Shown piece by piece: positions 27,377-36,018 of a stretch of DNA of 64,000 nt. The DNA comes from Actinomycetes bacterium (GTDB lineage Bacteria > Actinomycetota > Acidimicrobiia > Acidimicrobiales > Aldehydirespiratoraceae). The translations under genes were made by a program, and so were the position numbers. The stretch spans positions 1 through 64,000 of the forward strand of contig JAJRXC010000005.1 in assembly GCA_024276495.1 (NCBI GenBank). The letters are read 5' to 3'. The notes beneath the pieces are model-generated. The model did no database searches and was not told where the DNA came from. It saw nothing but the letters and a program-made list of their open reading frames with translations. Position 1 is the first letter of the stretch. Every line of letters starts with the position of its first letter.

Positions 27377-27401
27377 CCGCCGACGCGGGTTCAGTCGGCG
27401 G
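27377..27401. terminator. Bidirectional hairpin between STAS and ArsA genes
   Basis: A perfect 8-bp stem (CCGCCGAC / GTCGGCGG) with a 9-base loop lies between two convergent genes. The right arm overlaps the ArsA stop codon. Confidence 0.45.
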
Positions 27402-28467
27402 TCAACAGCTCGGCGATTCGGCGGAGCGTGTCGACATCATGGACGTCCCCCGGCAACAGCGGCACTCGCGCCACGACCGCCTCCGGCACGGCGGCGGTCA
27501 ACTCGGCGACGCGGGCATCGTCCCCCGCGGCGGCGGCGGCGTGATCCGCCAGCGCGATCGCAGCGCCGGCCAGCGGTCCGCCGGCGAGCTCGTCTCGTAG
27601 CACGACCGCTCGGGCCGCATCGACCGACAGGGACGGCAGCATCCGGTTGACGATCACCGCGCCCACCGCGAGATCGGCCTTGCCGAGACGGTTCACGAAG
27701 TAGCGGGCCTCGGAGATCGTGTCGCTGCGCGGCGACGCGATCAGCACGAAGGTCGTCTCGTCGGCGGCCAGGAGCCGAAGCATCGCGTCGGCCCGATCCC
27801 GGAACCCCTGCTCCATGCCCTGGAAGGTCTGGAAGAACTCGATCGCGTCATCGACGACTTCGGCACCGACGACCCGTGAGAGCTGGCGAACCACCGTGCT
27901 CGCGGCCCGATTCACCGCCCGCAGGATGCCGCCGCCGGGAGAGATCAACAGCTTGTAGATCGCGTTGTCGAGAAGGCGGGTGAGGAGCTTCGGCGCTTCG
28001 AGGAAGGCCAGCGCATCGCGGGTCGGAGGAGTGTCGACGACGACGAGATCCCAGTCGCCCGACGAGTGCAACTGGCTGAGCTTCTCCACGGCCATGTAGT
28101 CCTGGGTGCCCGACAGGCTCGTCGAGATGTTGTGGTAGAAGCGGTTGGCGAAGATCCGCTCGACCTGCGCGTCGTCGGTCGCATGACGCCGGACCACATC
28201 GTCGAAGGTCGCCTTGGTGTCGAGCATCAACGCGCCGAGCGTGCCCGGCCACGGACCCTCGATGATCGTCGCGTCGTTGCCGAGCTCGGTGATGCCGAGC
28301 GCGTCGGCCAGCCGCTTCGCCGGGTCGATCGTGACGACGGCGGCCCGTCGCCCCATCGCCGCCGCGGCCATCGCGGTCGCCGCGGCGATCGTGGTCTTGC
28401 CCACGCCGCCGGTGCCGCAACACACGACGACATCGCGATCAGCGATCACCTCGCGATAGCTGGTCAT
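27391..28467 (-). CDS. ArsA/GET3-family ATPase
   Basis: A 358-residue P-loop ATPase. The deviant Walker A motif is GTGGVGKTT at about residues 18-26, switch I contains DPAKRLADALG, and switch II is VVDTPPTRDALAFLEAP. It lacks the metal-binding Cys residues of true arsenite pumps. In actinobacteria such ArsA homologues come in adjacent pairs, here with the gene upstream that it overlaps by 4 bases (ATGA). They probably form a heterodimer. A tail-anchored-protein or signalling role has been proposed for such proteins; none is shown here. Confidence 0.9.
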   Translation of the reverse strand: MTSYREVIADRDVVVCCGTGGVGKTTIAAATAMAAAAMGRRAAVVTIDPAKRLADALGITELGNDATIIEGPWPGTLGALMLDTKATFDDVVRRHATDDAQVERIFANRFYHNISTSLSGTQDYMAVEKLSQLHSSGDWDLVVVDTPPTRDALAFLEAPKLLTRLLDNAIYKLLISPGGGILRAVNRAASTVVRQLSRVVGAEVVDDAIEFFQTFQGMEQGFRDRADAMLRLLAADETTFVLIASPRSDTISEARYFVNRLGKADLAVGAVIVNRMLPSLSVDAARAVVLRDELAGGPLAGAAIALADHAAAAAGDDARVAELTAAVPEAVVARVPLLPGDVHDVDTLRRIAELLTAD

Positions 28468-29405
28468 GCCCAGCCCTTCAACGTCTCGATGGACGACGTG
28501 GCCTCGTCGGCGAGGTGGGTGAGCTCGTCAGGGCCGATCGTATGGGTGAAAAGCTGTGGAAGCCGCAGTTGTGCCAGCGGCAGGCGATCCGCCAGGCGGT
28601 CCAGTTGCTCGGCCTGCAACGCCATCCGGTTGCGGCGGAGGTCGGCGGCGAGCCGCAGGTCCGCGGCCTCCGTGGCCAAGAGCGCAGCGGACGCGTCGAC
28701 GGCATCGAGCCCCTCGATGGCCGGGAGGATGCCGTTGATGATCACCGGCCCGAGCGCCAGCCCAACCCGGTCCTCGACGGCGAACGCCGTCTCGATCAAC
28801 TCGTTGACCGGCGTCTCCTCGGGGATGCTCACCAGCATCGCCCGACAGCGACGGGGATCGTCGAGCATCTCCATCACCTCCACCGCCTGACGGTTGAGCA
28901 CCCCGGCCCGGGCGGTGTCGCGAACCCCGGACGGGGCCTGGAGGAACTGGACGGCGTGACCCGCCGCCGGGGCATCGACGATGATCAGATCCGCGACCCG
29001 CTGCTGTTCGAGCGCCTTGATTCTCCCCAGGACGAGAAGATCCTTGATCCCCGGTGTGGCCGTGGCGACGATCTCGAGGATCCCGGTGCGGGCCATGCGT
29101 CTCGCGATCCGCCCGAAACCATGCGTCGACAACCACTCGACCAGGGCCTCGTCGGGGGTGATCGACCGACATCGCACCGATCCGCCGTCCACATGGTCGA
29201 AGACGGCGCGCTCCTCGTAGCCTTGGGGGGCCGCGCCGAACATCGGCGCGGTCGCCGACCGGCCGGCCACCTCCACGAGGAGGACCGAACGGCCGGTGCG
29301 GGCCGCAGCCAGGGCAAGGGTCGCCGAGGCTGTGGTCTTCCCGACTCCACCCTTCCCGGCCACAATGAGGACCCGCGACGATGCGAAGAACTGACCGGGA
29401 TCCAT
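28464..29405 (-). CDS. ArsA/GET3-family ATPase (first of pair)
   Basis: A 313-residue partner of the ArsA homologue downstream. It has Walker A GKGGVGKTT near residue 18, LLVEVAGR in switch I and IIVDAPAAGH in switch II. It is shorter than the second ATPase and has Ala where that one has a Thr-Pro pair. A GGAGG-type site precedes ATG 29405. The gene diverges from the NfeD-like gene with only 17 bases between the chosen starts. The paired arrangement argues for an obligate heterodimer. Confidence 0.9.
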   Translation of the reverse strand: MDPGQFFASSRVLIVAGKGGVGKTTASATLALAAARTGRSVLLVEVAGRSATAPMFGAAPQGYEERAVFDHVDGGSVRCRSITPDEALVEWLSTHGFGRIARRMARTGILEIVATATPGIKDLLVLGRIKALEQQRVADLIIVDAPAAGHAVQFLQAPSGVRDTARAGVLNRQAVEVMEMLDDPRRCRAMLVSIPEETPVNELIETAFAVEDRVGLALGPVIINGILPAIEGLDAVDASAALLATEAADLRLAADLRRNRMALQAEQLDRLADRLPLAQLRLPQLFTHTIGPDELTHLADEATSSIETLKGWA

Positions 29406-29422
29406 TCCCCTCCTCGAAGCGG

Positions 29423-30763
29423 ATGCGCGGCGTACGCCGCCGCCTCACGCTAGCGCTCACCTTGGTCGCGCTGGCGGTGGCCCTCCTCACCTTCGCCCGA
29501 CCGGCCGACGCGCAAGAACCCGACGGCGTGCCCGATGCCCCCGCTTCGTTCGACATCGTCGCCGTGTCGGGATTCCTCGACGAGATCGTGGCCGACTTCA
29601 TCGAACAGTCGATCGACGACGCGGAGGCCCAGGAATCGGGCGGCGTGATCCTGCAGATCAACAGCTCCGCGACGGTGATCGACAATGCCCGGCTGATCGA
29701 GTTGGCCCAACGGATCAGCGACGCGACGGTGCCGGTCTACGGTTGGGTCGGCCCGAGCGGGGCGACCGCGCAAGGCGGCGTGGCCCAGCTGATGGCCATC
29801 ACCGACGAGATGGGCATCGCCTCGTTCGCGAAGTTCGGCAACACCGGGCCGATCGTGCTGGGCGACTTCATCCCCGCCGAGCGGGCGGCGTTGCTCGATG
29901 GGTTGGAGAGCAGCCTCATCTCCGATCTCGACGCGCTCGACCTGGGGCTGATCGACAGCGAATCACCCACCCTCGCGCTGTTCGCCCTCGGCCCCGGCCC
30001 CGGCGACGAGCTGCCCGGTTTCGACAGCGTGATCGACTCGACCAGCGGCGAGGAACCGGTGCGGGAGATCGCGTCGCCGGTGCGACTGCGCAAGCTCTCG
30101 CTGTTCAAGGGGTGGATGCACAGCGTCGCCAGCCCCGCCATGGCCTATCTGCTCTTCCTGATCGGTGCCGCCCTTCTCGTGTTCGAGTTCTACACCGCAG
30201 GGATCGGGATCGCCGGTGTGATCGGCGCGTTCTGTCTGCTCCTCGGTGGCTACGGGCTGGAGGTGTTGCCCACACGTTGGTGGGCGCTGGCCCTCCTCGT
30301 CGTCGCGATGCTCGGCTACTCGATCGACGTCCAGACGGGAGTGCCGCGGGCGTGGTCGGTGATCGCGACGGTCAGCCTGCTCATCGGGTCGCTCTTCCTC
30401 TACGACGGATTCTCGATCTCGTGGATCACGCTTCTCGTCGGCATCGTCGGCCTCGCGACGTCGATGATCTCGGGGATGCCGGCGATGGTGCGCACCCGTT
30501 TCGGCACGCCGACGATCGGCCGAGAGTGGATGATCGGGATGATGGGTGAGGCGCTCACCGAGGTGAAGAAGGACGGCGTCGTCATGATCGACGGTGCCCC
30601 CTGGCGGGCGATGGTGAACCGGACGACGCCGATCGCGGCCGGCGATCCCGTGCGTGTCGTCGCGATCGAAGGGCTCTTCCTGGAGATCGAACCCGAGGAA
30701 GGCGGCGCCCGCGACTATCGCGAGATGCGGCCCAGCCACGACGAGGATGCCGTCGACGCCTGA
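29423..30763 (+). CDS. NfeD-like protein with degenerate ClpP-class protease domain
   Basis: A 446-residue membrane protein with the long NfeD layout. It has a signal peptide (cut near ADAQ, about residue 30), a ClpP/crotonase-like serine-protease domain (about 40-190), 4-5 transmembrane helices (about 230-365), and a C-terminal OB-fold NfeD domain (about 375-440). The loop that carries the nucleophile reads PSGATAQGGVAQL (111-123), where active enzymes have a GA-x-A-x-SAG pattern, so the catalytic Ser is missing. The start could also be ATG 29381. NfeD proteins pair with stomatin-like proteins, and none is adjacent. Confidence 0.82.
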   Translation: MRGVRRRLTLALTLVALAVALLTFARPADAQEPDGVPDAPASFDIVAVSGFLDEIVADFIEQSIDDAEAQESGGVILQINSSATVIDNARLIELAQRISDATVPVYGWVGPSGATAQGGVAQLMAITDEMGIASFAKFGNTGPIVLGDFIPAERAALLDGLESSLISDLDALDLGLIDSESPTLALFALGPGPGDELPGFDSVIDSTSGEEPVREIASPVRLRKLSLFKGWMHSVASPAMAYLLFLIGAALLVFEFYTAGIGIAGVIGAFCLLLGGYGLEVLPTRWWALALLVVAMLGYSIDVQTGVPRAWSVIATVSLLIGSLFLYDGFSISWITLLVGIVGLATSMISGMPAMVRTRFGTPTIGREWMIGMMGEALTEVKKDGVVMIDGAPWRAMVNRTTPIAAGDPVRVVAIEGLFLEIEPEEGGARDYREMRPSHDEDAVDA

Positions 30764-33700
30764 TCAGCTTCCGGTCAGGCGTCGTTCGAGCATGGCGGTC
30801 AACTCGTCGACCGGTCCGCCGAGCTCCTCCAACATCTCGTGACACTGCTGCATCGCCCGGTGCGCGGCGGCCCGATCGCCTCGCTGGAGATGGGCGGCCA
30901 CCAGGATGCGGTGGGCGGGTTCCGACCAGGGTTCGATCTGGATCGTGCGACTGGCCAACTTCACCGCCTCGTCGACCCGATCATGGGCCAGCATCAGCTC
31001 CGCGCCCCTGACCGCGGCGGCGACGAAGCGGACGTGGAGCCGCTGCCGTTCGAGATGGAGCCAGTCGCCCTCGATGATGCCGCTCAGCAGGTTGCCCCGA
31101 TAGAGCTCGATCGCCTCGCGGAGACGCTCGAGGGCGAGACTGGGGGCACCGTCGGCTTCGAGCTGCTCGGCCTCGTCGACGAGCGAATCGAAGCGCCAGA
31201 CGTCGACGTCGAGTCGGTCGTGGCCGGCGAGCCGGACCCGGTTGCCGTCGGCCCGCACGAAGTAGGCGGCGTCGCCGCCGGCCCGACCGGTCTCGAGCAC
31301 CCCGAGCAGCAGGTTGAGGGTCGAGCGGAGGCTGCGACGGGCGGCCTCCTCGCTGGCGTCGGGCCACAGGGCGGCCATGATCGCGTCGCGGGTCGCGTCG
31401 GGATGGACGACGAGATATCCGAGCAGCGACCGCACCCGCTCGCGCCGCCAGTCGTCGTGGTCGCTCTCGACTTCTCCGATCTCCAGCCGTTCCGGGCCGA
31501 GAAGTCGCAGCGTGCGGGTCTCGACGGGCGGCAGTGGGACCGAGGCGAGGATCTCCTTCGCGGCGTCGGCGACCTCTTTCAGGTCATGCTTCGTGTGGTC
31601 CCGGATGCGGGCGCGGGCGGCGTCGCCGATCACGTCGAGGAGCCACTCGGCGGCCACCCGGGCCTCGGGACGCCCCGCCGCCCAGCCGGCACAGACGAAC
31701 TCACACGATGTTCGCAGGAACAGCGTGGCGAGGAGGATGCCGGGGCTCTCGGGCCATTCGACGGTGGAGAACGCCATCACGCTGCCGGTTTGGTCCATGT
31801 CGCGAAGGGCCGCGCCCAGGTCGGTGTCTCGCGCCGGCATGGGGACCGTCAACGTCTCGAGGGCCTCGGGGTGGTAGCGGGCGATGAGCGCCCCCGACCC
31901 GTTGTAGGAGAGGCGGGTGGCGGGGCCGAGCGGAATGCGATCGAGGAGGTCGGCGAGCATCGCCCGTGCCGTGTCGGTCGAGCCCTCTTCGTGTTCGATG
32001 AGGATCTCGGGAAGCCCGAGGGTGATCTCGACCTGCGCCGCGCCCTTCTCACCGGCGAATCGACGGGCCCGCGCGGCGTGCTCCCGACCCTCGGCCACCC
32101 GGCCGGTCCCGGCCATCACCGCGGCCGTCCACGCATGGCACAAGAAGCGGGCGCGGTCGGACCCGGAACGGGCCTCCCAGGCGGTGGGGTCGTCGAGCAG
32201 CTCCTCGATTCGGCCCGCCCGCCAGCGGGCGGCGATCGCGATCACCTCGGTGCCGCGGATCCCGCCGGCTCCTTCGAGATAGCGGTCGGCGAGCGCGACG
32301 TCGGTGTGGCCGAGGAACTCCAGCGCCTGGAACTCCAGCCAGTCGGTGATCGCGTGGAACCGTCCGGTCATCCGGGCGGTCCGGGCCCGGCGCACGGCCG
32401 CGAGGATCGCCTCGGGATCTCCCTGGGAGATCCCGACGAAGGCCTTCGTCACCTCCGTATACGGGGTTGCCGAGGCGACCCCTCGATCCGACAGCTCCTG
32501 CATCTTCATCGCGACGGCCACGAGCTCGTCGGTGTCGCGGCGGATGTGATGCCAGAACCCGATCTCCGCGGTGGCGTTGACGAGACCCTCGAGCTCACCG
32601 AGGGCCTCGTATCCTTCAGCCGCTCGTTGGAACAGCTCGAGGCACCGGGCGGTGGTCGGATCGGTGGCCTGGGCGATCAGGCCCTCGATGTGGTGGGCCA
32701 GCGGGTGGCGGCGCACATCGTCGGGGAGCATCGGCAGCCAGCGCCGGAGAAGACCGATGTCCTCGACCTGTCCGGCGATGACGGCGGCCCGAAGGGCCCG
32801 CAGGACGAGGTCGCCGTGGCCGGTTCGGCAGGCCAGGTCGACGGCCCGGCCCGGCCGGTCGCGGGCGAGGAGGTGCTCGACGGCGCCTCGTTGGTGGGCT
32901 CGCCGGGTGGCCTCGATCGTCTCGGTCGGAAAGACCTGGGACCACAGCGCATGGGCCTCGTACCATCCCTCGCTCTGGTGGACCATCGGCAGCTCGCCGA
33001 TGGCCTGACCGGCATCGAGACCGGTCAGGGTGTGGACGAGGTCGTTGTCGGCACCGCCGAGCGCGACCACCAGGGCGAGCACACGGCGCTGGTCGTCGTC
33101 GAGGCTCGAGATCACCTCCTCGTCGAGAAACTGACGCACCGGCCCGGATCGCAAGCCGAGGGCGACGAGCGCGGGCCACCCACCGAGGTTGTCGATCTCG
33201 GTGCGCGGCCGGCCCGCTCGTCTCGCCAACTCGGTCAACTCGGCCTGGTCGAGGGCGAGGTCGTCCTCGACCAGGCGTTCGACGCGTCCCTGCGCTTCCA
33301 GCCGGGCAAGGGCGACCGGTGGGTCGGCCCGTCCGGAGAAGACGACGTGGCCGTTGGCCGGGAGGTCGGCGACGAGTCGGCTCACCAACTCGGCCCCGCC
33401 GGAGCCGGTCGGGATCTCGTGCACGTCGTCGAACATCAAACAGATCTGGGCCGGGGACGCGGCGGCGACGGCGTCGACCACCGCAGCGAAGTCTGCGCCC
33501 GCCTCGAGCTCGAGGAAGTCGGCGAGGCCGCGCAACAGGTGGTCGGCGTCGGCGTCGGCGGGCTCGCAGCCGACCCAGACATCCTTCCCGTGGGGCGCGA
33601 GCGCGTTCTGTTCGACTGCCTGGGTCAGCGCGGTCGTCTTTCCGAAGCCGGCCCCGGCCCGCACGACGATCACCCGTGCTTCGAACCGGGCGAGGAGCCG

Positions 33701-33832
33701 GCGCAGCAACGCCGGGCGTAGGAGCGCGCCGTTGATCTCCGGCGGTCGCGCGCGGAAGGGCCTGCTCATCTCCACGTCCATCTGATCGCGAACGTAGCCC
33801 TCATCGGCACCATCGTGCGACGGTGCCGTCAT
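30764..33832 (-). CDS. Large MalT-like ATPase transcriptional regulator with winged-helix and BTAD domains
   Basis: A 1022-residue STAND-type regulator. Walker A AGAGFGKTT is at residues 59-67 and Walker B-like ICLMFDDVHE near 150. A helical MalT-like middle region of TPR-type repeats spans about 330-800. The C-terminal OmpR-like winged helix begins at TRLLGPERLEIG (about 810), and a bacterial transcriptional activator domain covers roughly the last 170 residues. Such proteins integrate an inducer and ATP to activate transcription, often in secondary metabolism. The start could also be ATG 33769 (MSRPFRARP). No dedicated target is obvious. Confidence 0.88.
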   Translation of the reverse strand: MTAPSHDGADEGYVRDQMDVEMSRPFRARPPEINGALLRPALLRRLLARFEARVIVVRAGAGFGKTTALTQAVEQNALAPHGKDVWVGCEPADADADHLLRGLADFLELEAGADFAAVVDAVAAASPAQICLMFDDVHEIPTGSGGAELVSRLVADLPANGHVVFSGRADPPVALARLEAQGRVERLVEDDLALDQAELTELARRAGRPRTEIDNLGGWPALVALGLRSGPVRQFLDEEVISSLDDDQRRVLALVVALGGADNDLVHTLTGLDAGQAIGELPMVHQSEGWYEAHALWSQVFPTETIEATRRAHQRGAVEHLLARDRPGRAVDLACRTGHGDLVLRALRAAVIAGQVEDIGLLRRWLPMLPDDVRRHPLAHHIEGLIAQATDPTTARCLELFQRAAEGYEALGELEGLVNATAEIGFWHHIRRDTDELVAVAMKMQELSDRGVASATPYTEVTKAFVGISQGDPEAILAAVRRARTARMTGRFHAITDWLEFQALEFLGHTDVALADRYLEGAGGIRGTEVIAIAARWRAGRIEELLDDPTAWEARSGSDRARFLCHAWTAAVMAGTGRVAEGREHAARARRFAGEKGAAQVEITLGLPEILIEHEEGSTDTARAMLADLLDRIPLGPATRLSYNGSGALIARYHPEALETLTVPMPARDTDLGAALRDMDQTGSVMAFSTVEWPESPGILLATLFLRTSCEFVCAGWAAGRPEARVAAEWLLDVIGDAARARIRDHTKHDLKEVADAAKEILASVPLPPVETRTLRLLGPERLEIGEVESDHDDWRRERVRSLLGYLVVHPDATRDAIMAALWPDASEEAARRSLRSTLNLLLGVLETGRAGGDAAYFVRADGNRVRLAGHDRLDVDVWRFDSLVDEAEQLEADGAPSLALERLREAIELYRGNLLSGIIEGDWLHLERQRLHVRFVAAAVRGAELMLAHDRVDEAVKLASRTIQIEPWSEPAHRILVAAHLQRGDRAAAHRAMQQCHEMLEELGGPVDELTAMLERRLTGS

Positions 33833-34016
33833 CGGCCCGTCACCGACCTGCTCGGCGCGCTGGTGCAGTGCGAGGTCGTCAAGGGACGTGAAATCCGCGC
33901 CGATGTACCAAAAAGTGGTGGTATCTCACGCGCCGTGGTCGGATTCGCCGGTTGACCGCGATGAGCGGTTGTGACATCCGTCTCATTTCTGGTAGGCCAG
34001 CGAAAGGAGAACGGGA

Positions 34017-34277
34017 GTGGATATGTCAGTGCGCAATGTGGAGGTCGGTTGGCAGCTCAAGGCGGCGTGTCGCGGACCCCAGGCGATCGTGTTTTTTCCG
34101 CCATCGAACCCCGAGCGACGCGACGAGAAGCGGTTCCGGGAACGCAATGCCAAGGCGATCTGTGAGACCTGTTCGGTGCGCGACGATTGCCTGTCCTACG
34201 CACTCACCATTCGTGAGCAACACGGAATCTGGGGCGGTCTCAGCGAGAGCGAACGGCGCGAGCTCCTGACGGTCTGA
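34017..34277 (+). CDS. WhiB-family iron-sulfur transcription factor
   Basis: An 86-residue WhiB-like protein. The four cluster ligands are Cys18, Cys49, Cys52 and Cys58 (CETCSVRDDC), followed by the GIWGG turn (70-74) and a basic-acidic C-terminus. WhiB-like proteins bind a [4Fe-4S] cluster, associate with the primary sigma factor and sense NO/O2 or control division. A strong AAAGGAG site is 7 bases before GTG 34017, so unlike many genes here it is leadered. The 184-base gap upstream also holds a TACCA/TGGTA inverted repeat (33906-33923) around an A-rich centre. Confidence 0.95.
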   Translation: MDMSVRNVEVGWQLKAACRGPQAIVFFPPSNPERRDEKRFRERNAKAICETCSVRDDCLSYALTIREQHGIWGGLSESERRELLTV

Positions 34278-34296
34278 CGCCGGCCCGGTTCGATGT

Positions 34297-36018
34297 TCAC
34301 CCGATCCGGGGGAGACGGGGACCGGCGATCCGGAGGTCGTCACGGCGCCGGGTAATTCCCTGGTTGTCGAGAAGGGTGATCAGGGGAATCGCGAACTTCC
34401 GTGAGGTGCCCCAGGCGTCGCGGGCCGCGGCAACGGTGATCCCCCCGGGTTCGGCCGCGAGCAGTTCGGCGACCACGCGAGCGGCGGCATCGATCGCCTC
34501 CGCCGCGAAATGGACACCGCCCTCCTCGATCACCTCGCCGCGGCGGACGAGCTCCCGCAACTCGGCTCGATCGACTCCCTCGGGTTCCGGAGGAGCGAAC
34601 AGCGACGCCCGCAGTGCCGCGGTGAACGGATGACCGGCCAGCGGATCGACCGCGTCGGCGACCCGGACATGTCCGGCTTCGATCGTGATGCCCTCGACGA
34701 GGTCGAGGACCGACCGCTCGAACTCGTCGAGCGTCGCCAGCTCGAGGCCCAGTGGACCGGCATCGGCGACGGCAGCGGCGAGCGCGTCACGGGCGCGTCG
34801 CAGCTCCTCCGGGTCGACGGCCCAGTTGCCGACATCGGGCGCCCGTCGTTCGCCGGTGAGCCGGTGGAGATGGTCGACATCGACCCGGCCGCGTTCGGCG
34901 ATCACCCGGTCGACCGATCGGTCCGGGGCCGCCTTCGCCGCGGTCAGGAGCGGATCGATGTCGAGGATCTCTCCACCACCGAGCGTCTCGCCCCGCCCGG
35001 ACTCCCGCAGGATGAACCGGTCCCCGGGGAGAAGCGGCAGTCCGACCGGGAGATGGACCCGTACCGCGCCGTCGCCGCCGGGCGGGATCTCCGTGGGCCC
35101 CAGCACACGGACCCGCACCGGATACTCGCCCGCCCCGAGATACGCGACATGGGCGCCCCGCCGGGTGACGGGATGGTCGAGGGCATCGAGCACCCGAAGC
35201 CGACCGTCGAAACGTTCGGTGACATGCCACTGCCCCGCTCGGACCAGGACATCGCCGCGGGCGAGCCGGTCGTGGCTGATCCCGCCCAGGTTCACCGCGA
35301 CGCGATTTCCGGGCCCGGCCTTCGTCCGTTCGGCGTGGAGGCTCTGCAGCGCTCTGATCCGGACCGACTCGCCGAGCGGGAGAACCGCCAGCTCGTCGTC
35401 GACTCGGAGCATCCCTCCCGTCAACGTGCCGGTGACGACGGTGCCCGACCCCTTCGCCGCGAACACGCGGTCGATCCAGAGGCGTGGCCGTTTGTGGTCC
35501 GTGGCCGTCGGCGTCTCGTCGAGCAGCACGTCGAGCGCCGCGGCGATGTCGTCGATCCCGGCGCCGTCGAGCGCGTCGACCTCCACGATCGGCGCGTCCT
35601 CGAGGAAGGTGCCGGCGACCTGGTCGGTGATCTCGAGCGCGGCCAACTCCCGGAGCTCGTCATCGGCCAGCCCGACCTTCGTGAGCGCGATGATCCCGTG
35701 CTCGATGCCGAGCAGCGAGAGGATGCGCAGATGCTCCTCGGATTGCGGCTTCCACCCCTCGGTCGCGGCGACGACGAAGAGGCAGGCGTCGACGCTTCCG
35801 ACCCCGGCCAGCATGTTCTTGAGGAAGCGCACGTGCCCGGGAACGTCGATGAACGCCACCCCCCGCCCGGAGGGAAGACGGGTCGACGCGAAGCCGAGAT
35901 CGATGGTGAGGCCCCGCGCCTTCTCCTCGGCCAGCCGATCCGGGTCGGTGCCGGTCAGCGCCTTGACCAGGGTCGACTTTCCGTGATCGACATGGCCGGC
36001 CGTGGCGACGACGTGCAT
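34297..36018 (-). CDS. selB: Selenocysteine-specific elongation factor SelB
   Basis: A 573-residue translation GTPase that delivers Sec-tRNA to UGA codons at a SECIS element. The G1 motif GHVDHGKST starts at residue 8, G3 is DVPGH, and the G4 position reads LTKVGLAD in place of NKxD, as in SelB. EF-Tu-like domains 2-3 and C-terminal winged-helix repeats (to residue 573) follow. The start codon shares one base with the selA stop (TGATG), so it is coupled to selA. Length is normal. No selC (tRNA-Sec) or selD was seen in the window. Confidence 0.95.
   Translation of the reverse strand: MHVVATAGHVDHGKSTLVKALTGTDPDRLAEEKARGLTIDLGFASTRLPSGRGVAFIDVPGHVRFLKNMLAGVGSVDACLFVVAATEGWKPQSEEHLRILSLLGIEHGIIALTKVGLADDELRELAALEITDQVAGTFLEDAPIVEVDALDGAGIDDIAAALDVLLDETPTATDHKRPRLWIDRVFAAKGSGTVVTGTLTGGMLRVDDELAVLPLGESVRIRALQSLHAERTKAGPGNRVAVNLGGISHDRLARGDVLVRAGQWHVTERFDGRLRVLDALDHPVTRRGAHVAYLGAGEYPVRVRVLGPTEIPPGGDGAVRVHLPVGLPLLPGDRFILRESGRGETLGGGEILDIDPLLTAAKAAPDRSVDRVIAERGRVDVDHLHRLTGERRAPDVGNWAVDPEELRRARDALAAAVADAGPLGLELATLDEFERSVLDLVEGITIEAGHVRVADAVDPLAGHPFTAALRASLFAPPEPEGVDRAELRELVRRGEVIEEGGVHFAAEAIDAAARVVAELLAAEPGGITVAAARDAWGTSRKFAIPLITLLDNQGITRRRDDLRIAGPRLPRIG

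Noticed and set aside
30839-33721. 960-codon plus-strand frame opposite the large regulator
   Set aside because: Pure antisense shadow of the MalT/BTAD-type gene, with repetitive acidic composition and no domain.
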